Positions 8,661 to 17,756 are shown, counted from the stretch's first letter. The stretch is DNA of 64,000 bases from Shimia_B sp038525525 (GCA_038525525.1 JBCBHO010000002.1:620001-684000); one strand, 5' to 3'. The notes: generated by a model from the letters alone, not told the origin. Program-made: numbers and translations.

Positions 8661-9305
8661 ATGCCCGGCGACCAGACCGAGCTTAGCCAGGGTGAAGTGG
8701 CCTTTGCGAAGCTGATGGAGGCCATAGAGGCCGGGGTTTATCTTCCCGGCGACCGACTACGCGAGACTGAAGTGGCGGGCAGGCTCGCGCTGTCCCGCAC
8801 GCCGGTCCGTGAAGCGCTGCGGCGGCTCGAGGCAGAGAACATCATTGAGCACCGTCCCCGCGTCGGGGCCGTGATCCGCACGCTCGGTCAGACGGAGGTT
8901 GTCGAGCTCTACGAGATGCGGTTGGTTCTTGAACGCACCGCCGCTGAAATGGCGGCGAAACATGCAGCAGCGGCAGAAGTAAATGCGCTCTCAGAGCTGA
9001 ACGACACCATTGCAGGCACGGAGAGCGGCCCGCGCGCGGCGGCAATCAATCAGAGCTTTCACCGGGCCATCTATCTGGCAGGGCGGAACCGGTTTCTGCT
9101 CGATGCCGCGCGAGCCATGAACAACGCACTCCTGCTTCTTGGGCCCACGACGCTCGCCGATAGCAGCCGCGTGGAGACGGTCGTGCGACAGCACACGGCG
9201 ATCATTGAGGCTATCGAGGCGGGCGATATGGAGGCTGCGGGGGCCGCCGCCGAGGCGCATCTGCAAACGTCGCTCCGCTACCGGCTCAAGGTCATGCGCG
9301 GATGA
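8661..9305 (+). CDS. GntR family transcriptional regulator, FCD subfamily
   Basis: 214 residues. The ATG at 8661 is preceded by AAGGGAG at good spacing; a longer frame starting at a TTG at 8622 would begin inside the palindromic operator and is rejected. The N-terminal winged helix contains LRETEVAGRLALSRTPVREALRRLEAENII. The C-terminal all-helical FCD domain has the acidic/His metal-ligand pattern in YEMRLVLERTAAEMA and INQSFHRAIYLAG. It is divergent from tcuA and overlaps the AbrB-family gene by ATGA. Probable autoregulated, ligand-responsive repressor of the surrounding tricarboxylate genes. Confidence 0.85.
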   Translation: MPGDQTELSQGEVAFAKLMEAIEAGVYLPGDRLRETEVAGRLALSRTPVREALRRLEAENIIEHRPRVGAVIRTLGQTEVVELYEMRLVLERTAAEMAAKHAAAAEVNALSELNDTIAGTESGPRAAAINQSFHRAIYLAGRNRFLLDAARAMNNALLLLGPTTLADSSRVETVVRQHTAIIEAIEAGDMEAAGAAAEAHLQTSLRYRLKVMRG

Positions 9306-10330
9306 TGCGGCTCCTGGTCACGCATGGTGTCGCCGGAGTCGGAGTCGCGGTCTTTCATACCCTATCGCTGCCGCTGCCCTGGCTTCTTGGCCCGATCATG
9401 GCATGTCTTGTCGCTGCGTTGGCCGGCGTGCCGTTGAAGGGGCTGCCCTTCGTCAACAACGCGATGCGCTCGATCCTCGGCGTGGCCGTCGGCGCCACGT
9501 TCACCGTCGCTCTTGTTTTGAGCATGGCAGAGATATGGACGACGCTCGCGCTCGTCCCCGTGATGGTGCTGATGATCGGCCTCGTCGGGGTCCCCTATTT
9601 CCAGCGTCTCTGGGGCTTTGATTTCGCAACGAGCTACTACTCGGCCATGCCGGGCGGCCTGCAGGACATGCTGCTTTTTGGCGAGGAGGCCGGCGGCGAC
9701 GTACGCGCGCTATCGCTCATCCATGCAACGCGGGTGATGGTGATCGTCGTGGCGTTGCCCTTCATCCTCAAGGGCTATTGGGGCGTTGATCTAAGCAATC
9801 CGCCCGGCGCCCCCGCAGCAACGCTCCCATGGGAGCAACTGGCGATGATGGTTGTGGCGGGTCTGGCGGGATGGCAAGTTGCCAAGCGCGTGGGGCTCTT
9901 CGGGGCCTCGATACTTGGCCCCATGATCCTTGCCGGGACGCTGTCCCTTCTGGGCATTCTGGAACATCGCCCGCCGGCAGAGGCGATCTGGGCCGCACAG
10001 TTCTTCATCGGCATGACGGTCGGGACGAAATATGTGGGAATTACGGCGCAAGAGCTACGGAAAGATGTGGCGGCAGCGGCGGGCTTCTGCGTGATCCTGA
10101 TGATCCTCACGACGGCCTTCGTGGAGTTGATCTTCCTCTTTTCACTCGCGCCACCACTCGAGGCCCTTCTCGCCTTCGCGCCGGGCGGGCAGGCGGAAAT
10201 GACCGTGCTCGCGCTCATCGCCGGAGCGGATATCGCGTTCGTCATCGCCCATCATGTGCTGCGGATCGTGATCGTCATCCTCGGCGCACCCATTGCCGAA
10301 CGGTTTCTTAGCCCGCGACCTCAGGGTTGA
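9302..10330 (+). CDS. AbrB-family membrane protein (so-called ammonia monooxygenase family)
   Basis: 342 residues with about ten hydrophobic segments arranged as two repeats. The repeat motif is visible as LPWLLGPIMACLVAALAG in the first half and GASILGPMILAGTLSLLG in the second, and the MPGGLQDML and APGGQAEMTVLAL loops are typical of the AbrB/Gate family. The historical name ammonia monooxygenase is misleading: these are membrane proteins of poorly known function, often regulator-linked or transporter-like. It is translationally coupled to the GntR gene (ATGA at 9302). Its 3' end overlaps the convergent hydroxyacid dehydrogenase gene by 23 bases. Confidence 0.8.
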   Translation: MMRLLVTHGVAGVGVAVFHTLSLPLPWLLGPIMACLVAALAGVPLKGLPFVNNAMRSILGVAVGATFTVALVLSMAEIWTTLALVPVMVLMIGLVGVPYFQRLWGFDFATSYYSAMPGGLQDMLLFGEEAGGDVRALSLIHATRVMVIVVALPFILKGYWGVDLSNPPGAPAATLPWEQLAMMVVAGLAGWQVAKRVGLFGASILGPMILAGTLSLLGILEHRPPAEAIWAAQFFIGMTVGTKYVGITAQELRKDVAAAAGFCVILMILTTAFVELIFLFSLAPPLEALLAFAPGGQAEMTVLALIAGADIAFVIAHHVLRIVIVILGAPIAERFLSPRPQG

Positions 10331-11276
10331 TGACATGGATCGGGGCGCTCTCGGAAAAGGCGTTAACCTGGTCGAAGATGTCGCCGAATTGCAGGTCGAA
10401 CTCGTCCTCGGTGACGTAGCCGATATGGGGCGTTGGCAGAACGTTTGGATGGGTCAACAGCGGGTGCGAGGTGTCACGCAGCGGTTCGGTGTCGAACACG
10501 TCGACGGCGGCGTGGATGCGGCCCCGGGCGATCTCTGCCTCCATCACCCCCGGCGCGATAAGGCCTGAGCGCGACGTATTCACCAGAAGGCTGCGCGGCG
10601 CCATCGCAGAGAGGTCTTCGCCCGTGATGATCCCGCGCGTTTCGGGCTTCAGACGCACATGCAAGCTGACAACATCCGACGTCGCGAAGAATGCCTCACG
10701 GCTCTCGGCAACGTCCTGCCCTTCGGCCAAGGCGCGCGCACGGCCATCCTCGGACGCCCACCATTGCACACGCATCCCGATGGCCTCGGCATATCCCGCG
10801 ACGGCTTTTGCAATGCGCCCATAGCCATAGAGCCCGAGCGTCCGCCCGCGCAGCGTGCGCCCGACGCCCATCTGCCACTGCCCTGTGCGGATCGAGGCGA
10901 CCTGCTGCGGGATTTGGCGGTAGCTGGCGAGGATGAGCGCCAGCGTCATCTCCGCCGCGGCATAGGACGGCGTGCCGCTGTGCATGTTGGAGCACAGCAT
11001 GACGCCGTTCGCTGTACAGGCCGGCACGTCGATATGCGGATAAACGCTGCGCTGGGAAATCAGGCGCAGGTTGGGCAAACGGCGCAAAAGCTCGGCGGTG
11101 ATCTTCGTCCGCTCTCGGAATAGGACAAGCGCTTCGGCGTCCTGCACGCGCGCGGCCAGCTTTGCGGGGTCTGGCTCGTGATCCGTCCAGACGGTGACCT
11201 CGTGGCCCGCGAGCTTTTCGAAGCACGGCAGACCGCGGAGCGTGTCGAACCAATCGTCGAGGATATGGACCTTCAT
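10308..11276 (-). CDS. D-2-hydroxyacid dehydrogenase (NAD-dependent)
   Basis: 322 residues. The open frame extends 77 codons further upstream, but the ATG at 11276 overlaps the stop of the PrpF-type gene (ATGA) and begins the natural fold (MKVHILDDWFDTL). The cofactor domain shows GRTLGLYGYGRIAKAV (GxGxxA-type). The catalytic residues of the D-isomer dehydrogenase family are recognisable: Arg in VSLHVRLKPETRG, Glu in DVFDTEPL and His in PHIGYVTEDEF. It should reduce a 2-oxo acid or oxidise a 2-hydroxy acid produced in this locus. It forms a coupled set PrpF-type isomerase/dehydrogenase with the TctAB permease upstream. Confidence 0.85.
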   Translation of the reverse strand: MKVHILDDWFDTLRGLPCFEKLAGHEVTVWTDHEPDPAKLAARVQDAEALVLFRERTKITAELLRRLPNLRLISQRSVYPHIDVPACTANGVMLCSNMHSGTPSYAAAEMTLALILASYRQIPQQVASIRTGQWQMGVGRTLRGRTLGLYGYGRIAKAVAGYAEAIGMRVQWWASEDGRARALAEGQDVAESREAFFATSDVVSLHVRLKPETRGIITGEDLSAMAPRSLLVNTSRSGLIAPGVMEAEIARGRIHAAVDVFDTEPLRDTSHPLLTHPNVLPTPHIGYVTEDEFDLQFGDIFDQVNAFSESAPIHVINPEVAG

Positions 11277-12361
11277 CGGGACCACACCGCGCGGGGCACC
11301 ATGACTTCGCCCTTTGCGAGCAGGCGTGCCGTGCGGACAAGGCCGGCGGAGTGCAGGTCGAACCCGTTTGCCGTCAGGTCGTAATCCACCAGCACATCGA
11401 TCATCCCGCTGGCGTGTTCGAGCGTTACGGTGGCGGGGCGGTCGTTCGACCGGGCGGCCATACCGTCGGCCACCGTGCCCGGCGTCAGCACGCACGAGGC
11501 AAGGCATTGCGCGCCGGTGACGGCCATCGTCGGGTGCGTTTTCGAGGGCATGAAATAGCGGGCAGCGATAGTACCGCCGTCGCGGGCGGGGGCGAGCACG
11601 CCGAATTTCGGCGTCACCGACTTCGCTACGTTCTCGATCCCCATGGCCTCGCCCGCCTGGATGCGGACACTCTCCATGGCGGCAAAGAACTCAGCGTTGT
11701 CGTTCAGCTCTGTGGCACTCTCATAGCCGGTGAGGCCAAAGCTCTCCGCCTTGGCGATGACCATCGGCATGGCGACGTCCATGCAGGTAACATCGACGCC
11801 GTTAAATGTGTCGATGAGGTTGCCCGTTGGCAGGAAAGCCCCCGTGGCACCGCCGATTGTGTCCATGAATTGGAGTGCGACGGGGGCGGCTGTGCCCGGC
11901 ACGCCGTCGATTGCGGCGTCTCCGGCATACGTGACCGCGCCGCCCGGTGTCTGCACCGTGGCGGTCACGCGCGCCCCGGTGTTGACCGCGCGGATATGAA
12001 CGGTCGTCTCGCCGTCTTGCGTTGGCATCAGACCCATCTCGAGGGCGGCAGGCCCAACGCCAGAAAGGATGTTCCCGCAGGTGGGTTTGAAATCGACCTG
12101 TCCATCTTCGACGCTCACCTGCGCGAAGAAGTAGTCGATATCGGCCCAGTCATCGTCGGAGGCCGAGAGCATCGCGACTTTCGTCGTGACCGCGTTGCCG
12201 CCGCCGATCCCGTCGATGTTGAGCGGATGGCCCGAGCCCACCATCGCTACAAGCACGCGGGCGAGCGTCTCGAGGTCCTCGGGCAGATCCGCGCGATTGA
12301 GGTACGGCCCGCGCGAGGTGCCGCCGCGCATGAATAGGAACGGGATCGCGGTTTGGGTCAT
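11273..12361 (-). CDS. PrpF / 4-oxalomesaconate tautomerase family isomerase
   Basis: 362 residues. The ATG at 12361 overlaps the stop of the TctAB permease gene (ATGA); an upstream extension of 75 codons is antisense-like and is rejected. The diaminopimelate-epimerase-like fold of PrpF is recognised by PFLFMRGGTSRG at the start, GIGGGNAVTTKVA, PTCGNILSGVGP and ATVTLEHASG near the end. Family members move double bonds in unsaturated tricarboxylates (2-methylaconitate cis-trans isomerase PrpF, GalD-type oxalomesaconate tautomerase). Next to a TcuA-like enzyme it may interconvert aconitate isomers. The substrate assignment is inferred from neighbours. Confidence 0.82.
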   Translation of the reverse strand: MTQTAIPFLFMRGGTSRGPYLNRADLPEDLETLARVLVAMVGSGHPLNIDGIGGGNAVTTKVAMLSASDDDWADIDYFFAQVSVEDGQVDFKPTCGNILSGVGPAALEMGLMPTQDGETTVHIRAVNTGARVTATVQTPGGAVTYAGDAAIDGVPGTAAPVALQFMDTIGGATGAFLPTGNLIDTFNGVDVTCMDVAMPMVIAKAESFGLTGYESATELNDNAEFFAAMESVRIQAGEAMGIENVAKSVTPKFGVLAPARDGGTIAARYFMPSKTHPTMAVTGAQCLASCVLTPGTVADGMAARSNDRPATVTLEHASGMIDVLVDYDLTANGFDLHSAGLVRTARLLAKGEVMVPRAVWSR

Positions 12362-14388
12362 GTCAGCGGCCACGGAAGATCGACGTAGGTTTGCAGGAGG
12401 CCCGGCGGAAAGTCGCGGTTTAGCGTCCAGGCCATGGCGCAGATGAACGCGATGCCGGCGGCAGTGTAGGCGACAGAGTAGCCCCAGCCTTTCCCAGCTC
12501 GGATGCGGATGAAGAGGAGCAGGAATGCCGCTAGGGCGAGGATGAAGCCGATTAGCGCTGAGAGCACGAGCAGCGCCGCGAACCACGCGAGCGTGGCCCA
12601 GAGGCCGTGGGTGTTTCCGATATCCACCTCTGCTTCGCGATCCGCGAAGATGGCATTGGTCTCATCCGCCCGCATCATTTGGACGAGGAGGAGGGCGCAG
12701 CCGATCAGCGCCACGGTGGCCACGAAGACGGGGAAAACGCGGTCCATCCGCGCGAAGTCCGGAATGGCGGCGGCATTCCAGTAAGCGAGCGCGATGTATG
12801 CGGTGATCGCGAAGAGAAAGATCATCGGGGCGCGCTTCGTTCCAGCGACGACAGCGCCTTCGGCCTGGATTGTTTTGGCCTGCCTCAGGCCGATCACAAC
12901 GGAAAGGATCGTGATGATGATGAGCACGATCACGATGGGGCTGAAGACGTATTCCAACCCCTCCTCGAACCCGCGCCGGAAGCGGGAGGCGGCGATCTGG
13001 TAGGCCTGGTTGGTGTAGCGTTCCGCTGGCGCGGCCAGCACGAAGCCGATGAGGAACGCGGGCCGCGACCAGTCGAAGCGGCGCATGAGGATGCCCAGAA
13101 GGCCAATTCCAAAAAGCGCGACGAGATCCCAGATCTCCTGCCGCGACTGGAACGCGGCGAAGGCGATGATCATGAAAAGAAACGGCGCCAGCAGGGCGAA
13201 CCGGATCTCCGTGAGCTTGGCGATCCCGCCCGAGGCCGCGATGCAGATCACCGTACCCACCACGTTCGCCAGCGCGAGAAGCCACACGATTGCGTAGGTG
13301 AAATCGAGGTTATTCTTGAGCATCGAGGGCCCAACCTCGATGGAGCCGGTGCCGAGCAGCGCCACCGCGGAGATGAAGATCGCCATGGAGCCGGAGCCCG
13401 GGATGCCGAAAAGGAGCGTAGGCACGAGCCCGCCGCCCTCCTTGGCGTTGTTGGAGCTTTCAGGCCCGATCACGCCACGCACGTCGCCGGATCCGAAGCC
13501 GGACTTGTCCTTGGCGGTCTGCACCGTGTGGCCATAGGCGATCCAGTCCACGACGGACCCGCCGAGGCCCGGGATCACGCCCACCACGACGCCGATGAGC
13601 GAGCAGCGGACGGAGAGCCACTTGTTCGCCCACCAGTCCTTCACGCCGACCAGCCAGCCGCCGCCCAGCGGTGCCCGGTCGGAGATGGCACGGTCCTGGC
13701 GGAGCAGCGCGACGATCTCCGGGATGGCGAAGATGGCGAGACCCACGATCACGAGGCGCAGGCCGTCGACGAGGTAAGGCATGTCATAGGTCGACATCCT
13801 GAGCGCGCCAGAGCTTGCGCCCTCGCCGATGGTCCCGATGAGGATGCCTAGGCACGCCGCCACAAGGCCCTTGAGCGCGATGCGGCCGGCGAGGATGCCT
13901 ACCATCGAGAGCCCGAAGATGGTAATCATCAGAAGCTCGGGCGTCTGGAAAAGGAGCACGATGGGCCGCGCGGCGAGGATGAAAACCGTGAGGAACGCCG
14001 CGCCTACAAGCCCCCCGAAGAGCGAGGAGGCGAAGGCGGCCGAAAGCGCGCGGGCGGCTAGCCCCTTCTTAGCCATGGGGAAGCCATCGAGGACTGTTGC
14101 CTGCGAGGCCGAGGAGCCGGGTATCCCCATGAGGACCGAAGCGAATGTGTCGGAGGTGGGCACAACGGCCACCATGCCGATCATTAGAGCGAGGCCGGTG
14201 ACAGGCTCCATCCCGAACATGAAAGGAAGAAGAAGGGAGAGACCGGCGATCCCGCCCAGTCCCGGAAAGACCCCAATACACAGCCCCATTGCCACGCCGA
14301 GGACCAGAAATCCGATCACATGCGGCTGCAGGATCATAGCAAACGCATCGTTGAGCGCAGGCAACGCTGTCGCAAAGACCTCCATCAC
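12358..14388 (-). CDS. Tripartite tricarboxylate transporter, TctA-TctB fusion permease
   Basis: 676 residues, clearly longer than a stand-alone TctA (about 500). Residues 1 to about 500 are the large TctA subunit, with the duplicated family signature: GVFPGLGGIAG early, and GVIPGLGGSVVDW later, plus GIPGSSASQATVLDGFPMAKKG. After about residue 515 come four further hydrophobic segments separated by an acidic loop (ADREAEVDIGNTHG), which match the small TctB subunit. No separate tctB is present. The periplasmic partner TctC is encoded upstream. Stop overlaps the PrpF-type gene by ATGA. Secondary, SBP-dependent uptake of a tricarboxylate is expected. Confidence 0.85.
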   Translation of the reverse strand: MMEVFATALPALNDAFAMILQPHVIGFLVLGVAMGLCIGVFPGLGGIAGLSLLLPFMFGMEPVTGLALMIGMVAVVPTSDTFASVLMGIPGSSASQATVLDGFPMAKKGLAARALSAAFASSLFGGLVGAAFLTVFILAARPIVLLFQTPELLMITIFGLSMVGILAGRIALKGLVAACLGILIGTIGEGASSGALRMSTYDMPYLVDGLRLVIVGLAIFAIPEIVALLRQDRAISDRAPLGGGWLVGVKDWWANKWLSVRCSLIGVVVGVIPGLGGSVVDWIAYGHTVQTAKDKSGFGSGDVRGVIGPESSNNAKEGGGLVPTLLFGIPGSGSMAIFISAVALLGTGSIEVGPSMLKNNLDFTYAIVWLLALANVVGTVICIAASGGIAKLTEIRFALLAPFLFMIIAFAAFQSRQEIWDLVALFGIGLLGILMRRFDWSRPAFLIGFVLAAPAERYTNQAYQIAASRFRRGFEEGLEYVFSPIVIVLIIITILSVVIGLRQAKTIQAEGAVVAGTKRAPMIFLFAITAYIALAYWNAAAIPDFARMDRVFPVFVATVALIGCALLLVQMMRADETNAIFADREAEVDIGNTHGLWATLAWFAALLVLSALIGFILALAAFLLLFIRIRAGKGWGYSVAYTAAGIAFICAMAWTLNRDFPPGLLQTYVDLPWPLT

Positions 14389-14422
14389 CGGCCCCCTTCG
14401 CAGTCAAAGTGAAGAAGAAACC

Positions 14423-14452
14423 GCCCCACCCGCGGCGTGCCACGGGTGGGGC
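14423..14452 (-). terminator. Stem-loop between tctC and the tctAB gene
   Basis: A perfect 10-bp stem, GCCCCACCCG paired with CGGGTGGGGC around a 10-base loop, lies between tctC and the permease gene. On the minus strand it is followed by only a loose T-rich stretch. It is likely a partial terminator or mRNA 3' stabiliser that lets the binding protein be made in excess over the permease. Confidence 0.65.
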
Positions 14453-14461
14453 GCAGGCAAA

Positions 14462-15553
14462 TCAGTTGAGGACGACGCCGTAGCGGTCGCTCAGCCAGCC
14501 CGTCACGAAGTCACGCGCTTCCTGAGGCACAACCGTCGCGCTTTCGAGCGCGGTCTGCGCGGCGGCACCCGTGAGCTGCGGGTAAACGCCGAGGCGCGCG
14601 CGGGAGACTTCAGCGAAATCGTCGCGCTGTTGGATCGCCGCGAAGGCCTCCGTGAAGGTCGCCACGGCAGCCTCGGGCGCGCCCGCGGGCAGGAAGACCA
14701 TCTTTTGGGCCGGGAAGCCTGCGATGAAGAAGGCTTTCCATGCCTCCCATTGCTCGCCTTCTGTCGCGCAAGCGGGGGTTGCGTCGCAGACTTCTTTGAA
14801 CGTCGGCATGTCCGGGAAGGTCGGATCACGGACGATGTTGCCGTCGTCGTCAAGCGCGCCGAAGGAGAACCAGGGCGTGGCCGTGCCTGCCTCGACCAGC
14901 GGTGTCACACCGCTGAGGAAGGAAGACGACGTCTGGTAGTCGATGTTGGCTTCGCCACGCTCGAACATCAGGCGGCCGTCACCGCGGCCTTCTATGCCAA
15001 AGACCGGCTCGACCTGAAGGCCCAGCATTTCCCATGCCAGAAGTGGCACGAGGTCGAGGCGCGTCGCGCCTTGGGAGCCATAGATGAAGTCTTCGCCTGC
15101 GAGTGCGGTCGCGTCACCGCCTTCGCCCAGCTCACCGTGCAGCGCGGGCGGCAGGTAGGCCACACCGCCCGTGCCAGATGCGAGAACGACGTTCCAGTCG
15201 CCATACTCGTAACGAACGCGCGGATCGTTCAGCAGGTACGGGAACTGCGTGGACCCCGAGGACCCGAAGATCGTTGTGCCGTCCTCGTATTCCATCTCTT
15301 GGAACGCGTTAGCACCCTTCGTGGAGCCCGCACCCGGGTTGAACGTCACCACGACAGTCGGATTGCCGGGCAGCGCCTCGGACAAGAGCGGCGCGTAGAA
15401 GTTGGCCCACTTGGCCGAACCACCCGTCTCAGAGAACGGGATGATCCATTCGACGGTCTTGCCGGAAAGATCGATCCCATGGCCGCCTGCAACGGACTGA
15501 GTCGCAACCATAGCAGTCGTCAGCGCGAGCGCGCCGAGCGTTTTCTTAAGCAT
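14462..15553 (-). CDS. tctC: Tripartite tricarboxylate transporter substrate-binding protein (TctC family)
   Basis: 363 residues. The ATG at 15553 is preceded by a strong AGGAGG and starts a signal peptide (MLKKTLGALALTTAMVATQSVAGG), so the 15 extra codons upstream are dropped. The mature protein begins with the TctC strand KTVEWIIPFSETGGSAKWANF and contains NPGAGSTKGANAF and the GSQGATRLDLVPLLAWEMLG segment. It is longer than ordinary TctC proteins (about 320) and has two cysteines in the CDATPACATEG insert that could form a disulfide. Periplasmic; delivers substrate to the TctAB permease encoded downstream. Confidence 0.85.
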   Translation of the reverse strand: MLKKTLGALALTTAMVATQSVAGGHGIDLSGKTVEWIIPFSETGGSAKWANFYAPLLSEALPGNPTVVVTFNPGAGSTKGANAFQEMEYEDGTTIFGSSGSTQFPYLLNDPRVRYEYGDWNVVLASGTGGVAYLPPALHGELGEGGDATALAGEDFIYGSQGATRLDLVPLLAWEMLGLQVEPVFGIEGRGDGRLMFERGEANIDYQTSSSFLSGVTPLVEAGTATPWFSFGALDDDGNIVRDPTFPDMPTFKEVCDATPACATEGEQWEAWKAFFIAGFPAQKMVFLPAGAPEAAVATFTEAFAAIQQRDDFAEVSRARLGVYPQLTGAAAQTALESATVVPQEARDFVTGWLSDRYGVVLN

Positions 15554-15690
15554 GTTTTCCTCCCAAATGTCGGACCGATGCGGCCCGACCCAATGCATCA
15601 GACGGCTTCAGGCGCCGCCTTGATGGCTTCTCTTTGCAGTGCCATCCTTGCACCAGCCTTGCATTCGTCAACTTTTTTGAGGCCAGCTGC

Positions 15691-16359
15691 GTGCGCATCG
15701 TCGTCGTCGAAGACAACATCTCGGTCGCCAAGGGCCTGCGCTACGCGCTCGAAGATGCGGGGCACTCGGTCGACCTGTTCCACGATGGCGGAGATGCGGA
15801 ACATTTTCTGAAAAGCGACGACGCAGACATGGTCGTGCTCGACATTCAGCTTCCCGGGATGGACGGCCTCATGCTCCTGCGGGCGATGCGGGCCCGGGGG
15901 GACACGCGGCCGGTGCTTCTTCTGACGGCGCAGTCGGAGGTGTCGGATCGGATTACAGGGCTCGATGCAGGCGCGGATGACTATCTAAGCAAACCTTTCG
16001 ACATGGACGAGTTTGGCGCGCGTATTCGTGCGCTCGCGCGTCGCCTCACGGAGAAGCCGCGGCGCCTGATGACCATCGGCGCTCTCACCTTCGATCTGGG
16101 AAGCCGCACGGTGCTTGGGCCCGATGGGAATCTAGATATCCCGCGCCGCGAACTGGCGCTGTTCGAAAGCCTTCTGCGCGCCGACGGGCGGCTCGTTTCG
16201 AAGCAGGCCCTTCTCGACAGCCTCTATGGCACGGGCTCTGACGTGGATGAACCGGTGGTGGAGGTCTATGTCTCCCGCCTGCGCAAGCGGCTCCATGCTT
16301 TCGGGATCGAGATCAAGGTCAAACGTGGGTTGGGCTATGCCATGCAGGCTCCCACGTGA
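15691..16359 (+). CDS. tctD: TctD-type response regulator (OmpR/PhoB family)
   Basis: 222 residues from a GTG at 15691, which has GAGG 8 bases upstream and begins the receiver domain directly (VRIVVVEDN). A longer frame from 15634 adds 19 non-conserved residues and is not favoured. Phosphoacceptor D51 (VVLDIQLPGMDG), acidic D8 and K101 (YLSKPFD) are all in place. The C-terminal winged helix contains LALFESLLRADGRLVSK and VEVYVSRLRKRL. It is divergent from tctC and coupled to the kinase gene. By family it should respond to tricarboxylates and activate the tct genes. Confidence 0.88.
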   Translation: MRIVVVEDNISVAKGLRYALEDAGHSVDLFHDGGDAEHFLKSDDADMVVLDIQLPGMDGLMLLRAMRARGDTRPVLLLTAQSEVSDRITGLDAGADDYLSKPFDMDEFGARIRALARRLTEKPRRLMTIGALTFDLGSRTVLGPDGNLDIPRRELALFESLLRADGRLVSKQALLDSLYGTGSDVDEPVVEVYVSRLRKRLHAFGIEIKVKRGLGYAMQAPT

Positions 16360-17756
16360 CGCTGGGCATGTCGCTGCGCGCGCGACTGACCCTCCTTATC
16401 CTGACGCCCCTGATCTGCATCGCGGCAATCGTCGGAGGCTGGGCGTATATCGACGCGCAGGACACCGCCGCGGAGCGTTTCGACCGCTCGCTTCTGTCGA
16501 CAGCGCTCGCGATCTCCCGTGATATCGCGGTGAATGGCGGCGACGCGCTGAGCGAGGAGACCCGCGATCTCTTGCGCGACACCTCGGGCGGCGCGGTTTT
16601 TTACCATGTCTATGCGCCGGACGGTGTCTTCGTGACCGGCTTCGCCACGCCCCCGGTGCCGCCCCGCGATCTCGATCTCCTTAGCGCGCAGATTTACTAC
16701 GATGCCAACTATCGGAGCACGCCGATCCGCGCGCTGCGCTTCGCTCAGCAAGCGTCCATCGACGGGCTGTCCGGCCTCTTCACATTCACCGTCTGGCAAG
16801 AGAAAGCCGTGCTGAATGGGTTTGTCCGGTCCAGAACAACGCCGGTCTTCGCGATCATCGCGTCGATGATCGGCGCGGTGGCGTTCATCGTGTGGTTCGG
16901 CGTGTCTTGGGGTCTCGCCCCGCTCACGAGCCTCGAAGATGCCATCGCGCGCCGGTCGGTCGAAGACCTCTCTCCCATCAAGCGCCGGATTCCGCAGGAG
17001 GTGTCGGGCATCGTCGGGCGGTTCAACAATCTACTGGCAGAGCTTTCGGCCTCGTTCGCCGCGAAAGACGCGTTTATCTCAGATGCAGCCCACCAACTCC
17101 GCAATCCCATCGCGGGTGTGATTGCATTGACGGACGCAGTGGCCAGCGCGAGGGACACCGACCAGGCCAAACATCGGCTCGCGGACCTGCGCGCCGCGGC
17201 TCGGGATGTAGGGCATCTTGCAAACAGCCTTCTGACCCTCGAGCGCCTCAGGGCAAGCCCTTCCAAGGCTGAGCGCACCCCGTTTGATGCAATCGCCGTG
17301 CTTAGTGGCGTGGTCAGCTCGATAATGGCCGCGGCTGAGACCAAGGGGGTTCATTTCGAGGCCAGATTTACCGACGGGCTTTGTTTCCTAGAAGGGGACG
17401 CCGTCATGTTCGAGCAGGCAGTTCTGAATTTGCTGAACAACGCTCTCGTGCACGGCGGAAGCCGTTTGTCTGTCCTTCGACTGGACGCGACCTGTCAGGC
17501 AACGTGCCTTCAGGTGCGGGTTGAAGACAACGGCAAGGGCATCGAACCCAAAGACTTCGACAAGGCACGGGCACGTTTCAGCCAGGTCAGCCCCAGCCTG
17601 GGATCTGGTCTTGGGATCCCGATTGCAGACGCGGTTGTTCAAAACCACGGCGGCAGGATGTGGTTCGAACGAACCGAAGAGCTTTTCGTGGTAGCACTTG
17701 AACTGCCCCTCGCCACGAGATCGTCGGCCGAGAGTGAAGGAGTGGTATCATTCTGA
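16356..17756 (+). CDS. tctE: TctE-type sensor histidine kinase
   Basis: 466 residues from GTG 16356, which overlaps the regulator stop (GTGA); an ATG at 16368 is an alternative start. Transmembrane segment 1 is near residues 10-30, a periplasmic sensor domain of about 120 residues follows, then a second transmembrane segment near 165-185 and a HAMP-like linker. The phosphorylated His is H246 in DAAHQLRNPIAGV, the N box is NLLNNALVHGG and the G1 box is VEDNGKGIEP. The arrangement matches TctE, the kinase that senses citrate-like compounds outside the cell. Together with tctD it reads away from the tctC-tctAB genes it probably controls. Confidence 0.87.
   Translation: MTLGMSLRARLTLLILTPLICIAAIVGGWAYIDAQDTAAERFDRSLLSTALAISRDIAVNGGDALSEETRDLLRDTSGGAVFYHVYAPDGVFVTGFATPPVPPRDLDLLSAQIYYDANYRSTPIRALRFAQQASIDGLSGLFTFTVWQEKAVLNGFVRSRTTPVFAIIASMIGAVAFIVWFGVSWGLAPLTSLEDAIARRSVEDLSPIKRRIPQEVSGIVGRFNNLLAELSASFAAKDAFISDAAHQLRNPIAGVIALTDAVASARDTDQAKHRLADLRAAARDVGHLANSLLTLERLRASPSKAERTPFDAIAVLSGVVSSIMAAAETKGVHFEARFTDGLCFLEGDAVMFEQAVLNLLNNALVHGGSRLSVLRLDATCQATCLQVRVEDNGKGIEPKDFDKARARFSQVSPSLGSGLGIPIADAVVQNHGGRMWFERTEELFVVALELPLATRSSAESEGVVSF

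Noticed and set aside
13829..15811. 660-codon plus-strand frame opposite the Tct genes
   Set aside because: Antisense to tctAB and tctC, no domain, runs through the divergent promoter.
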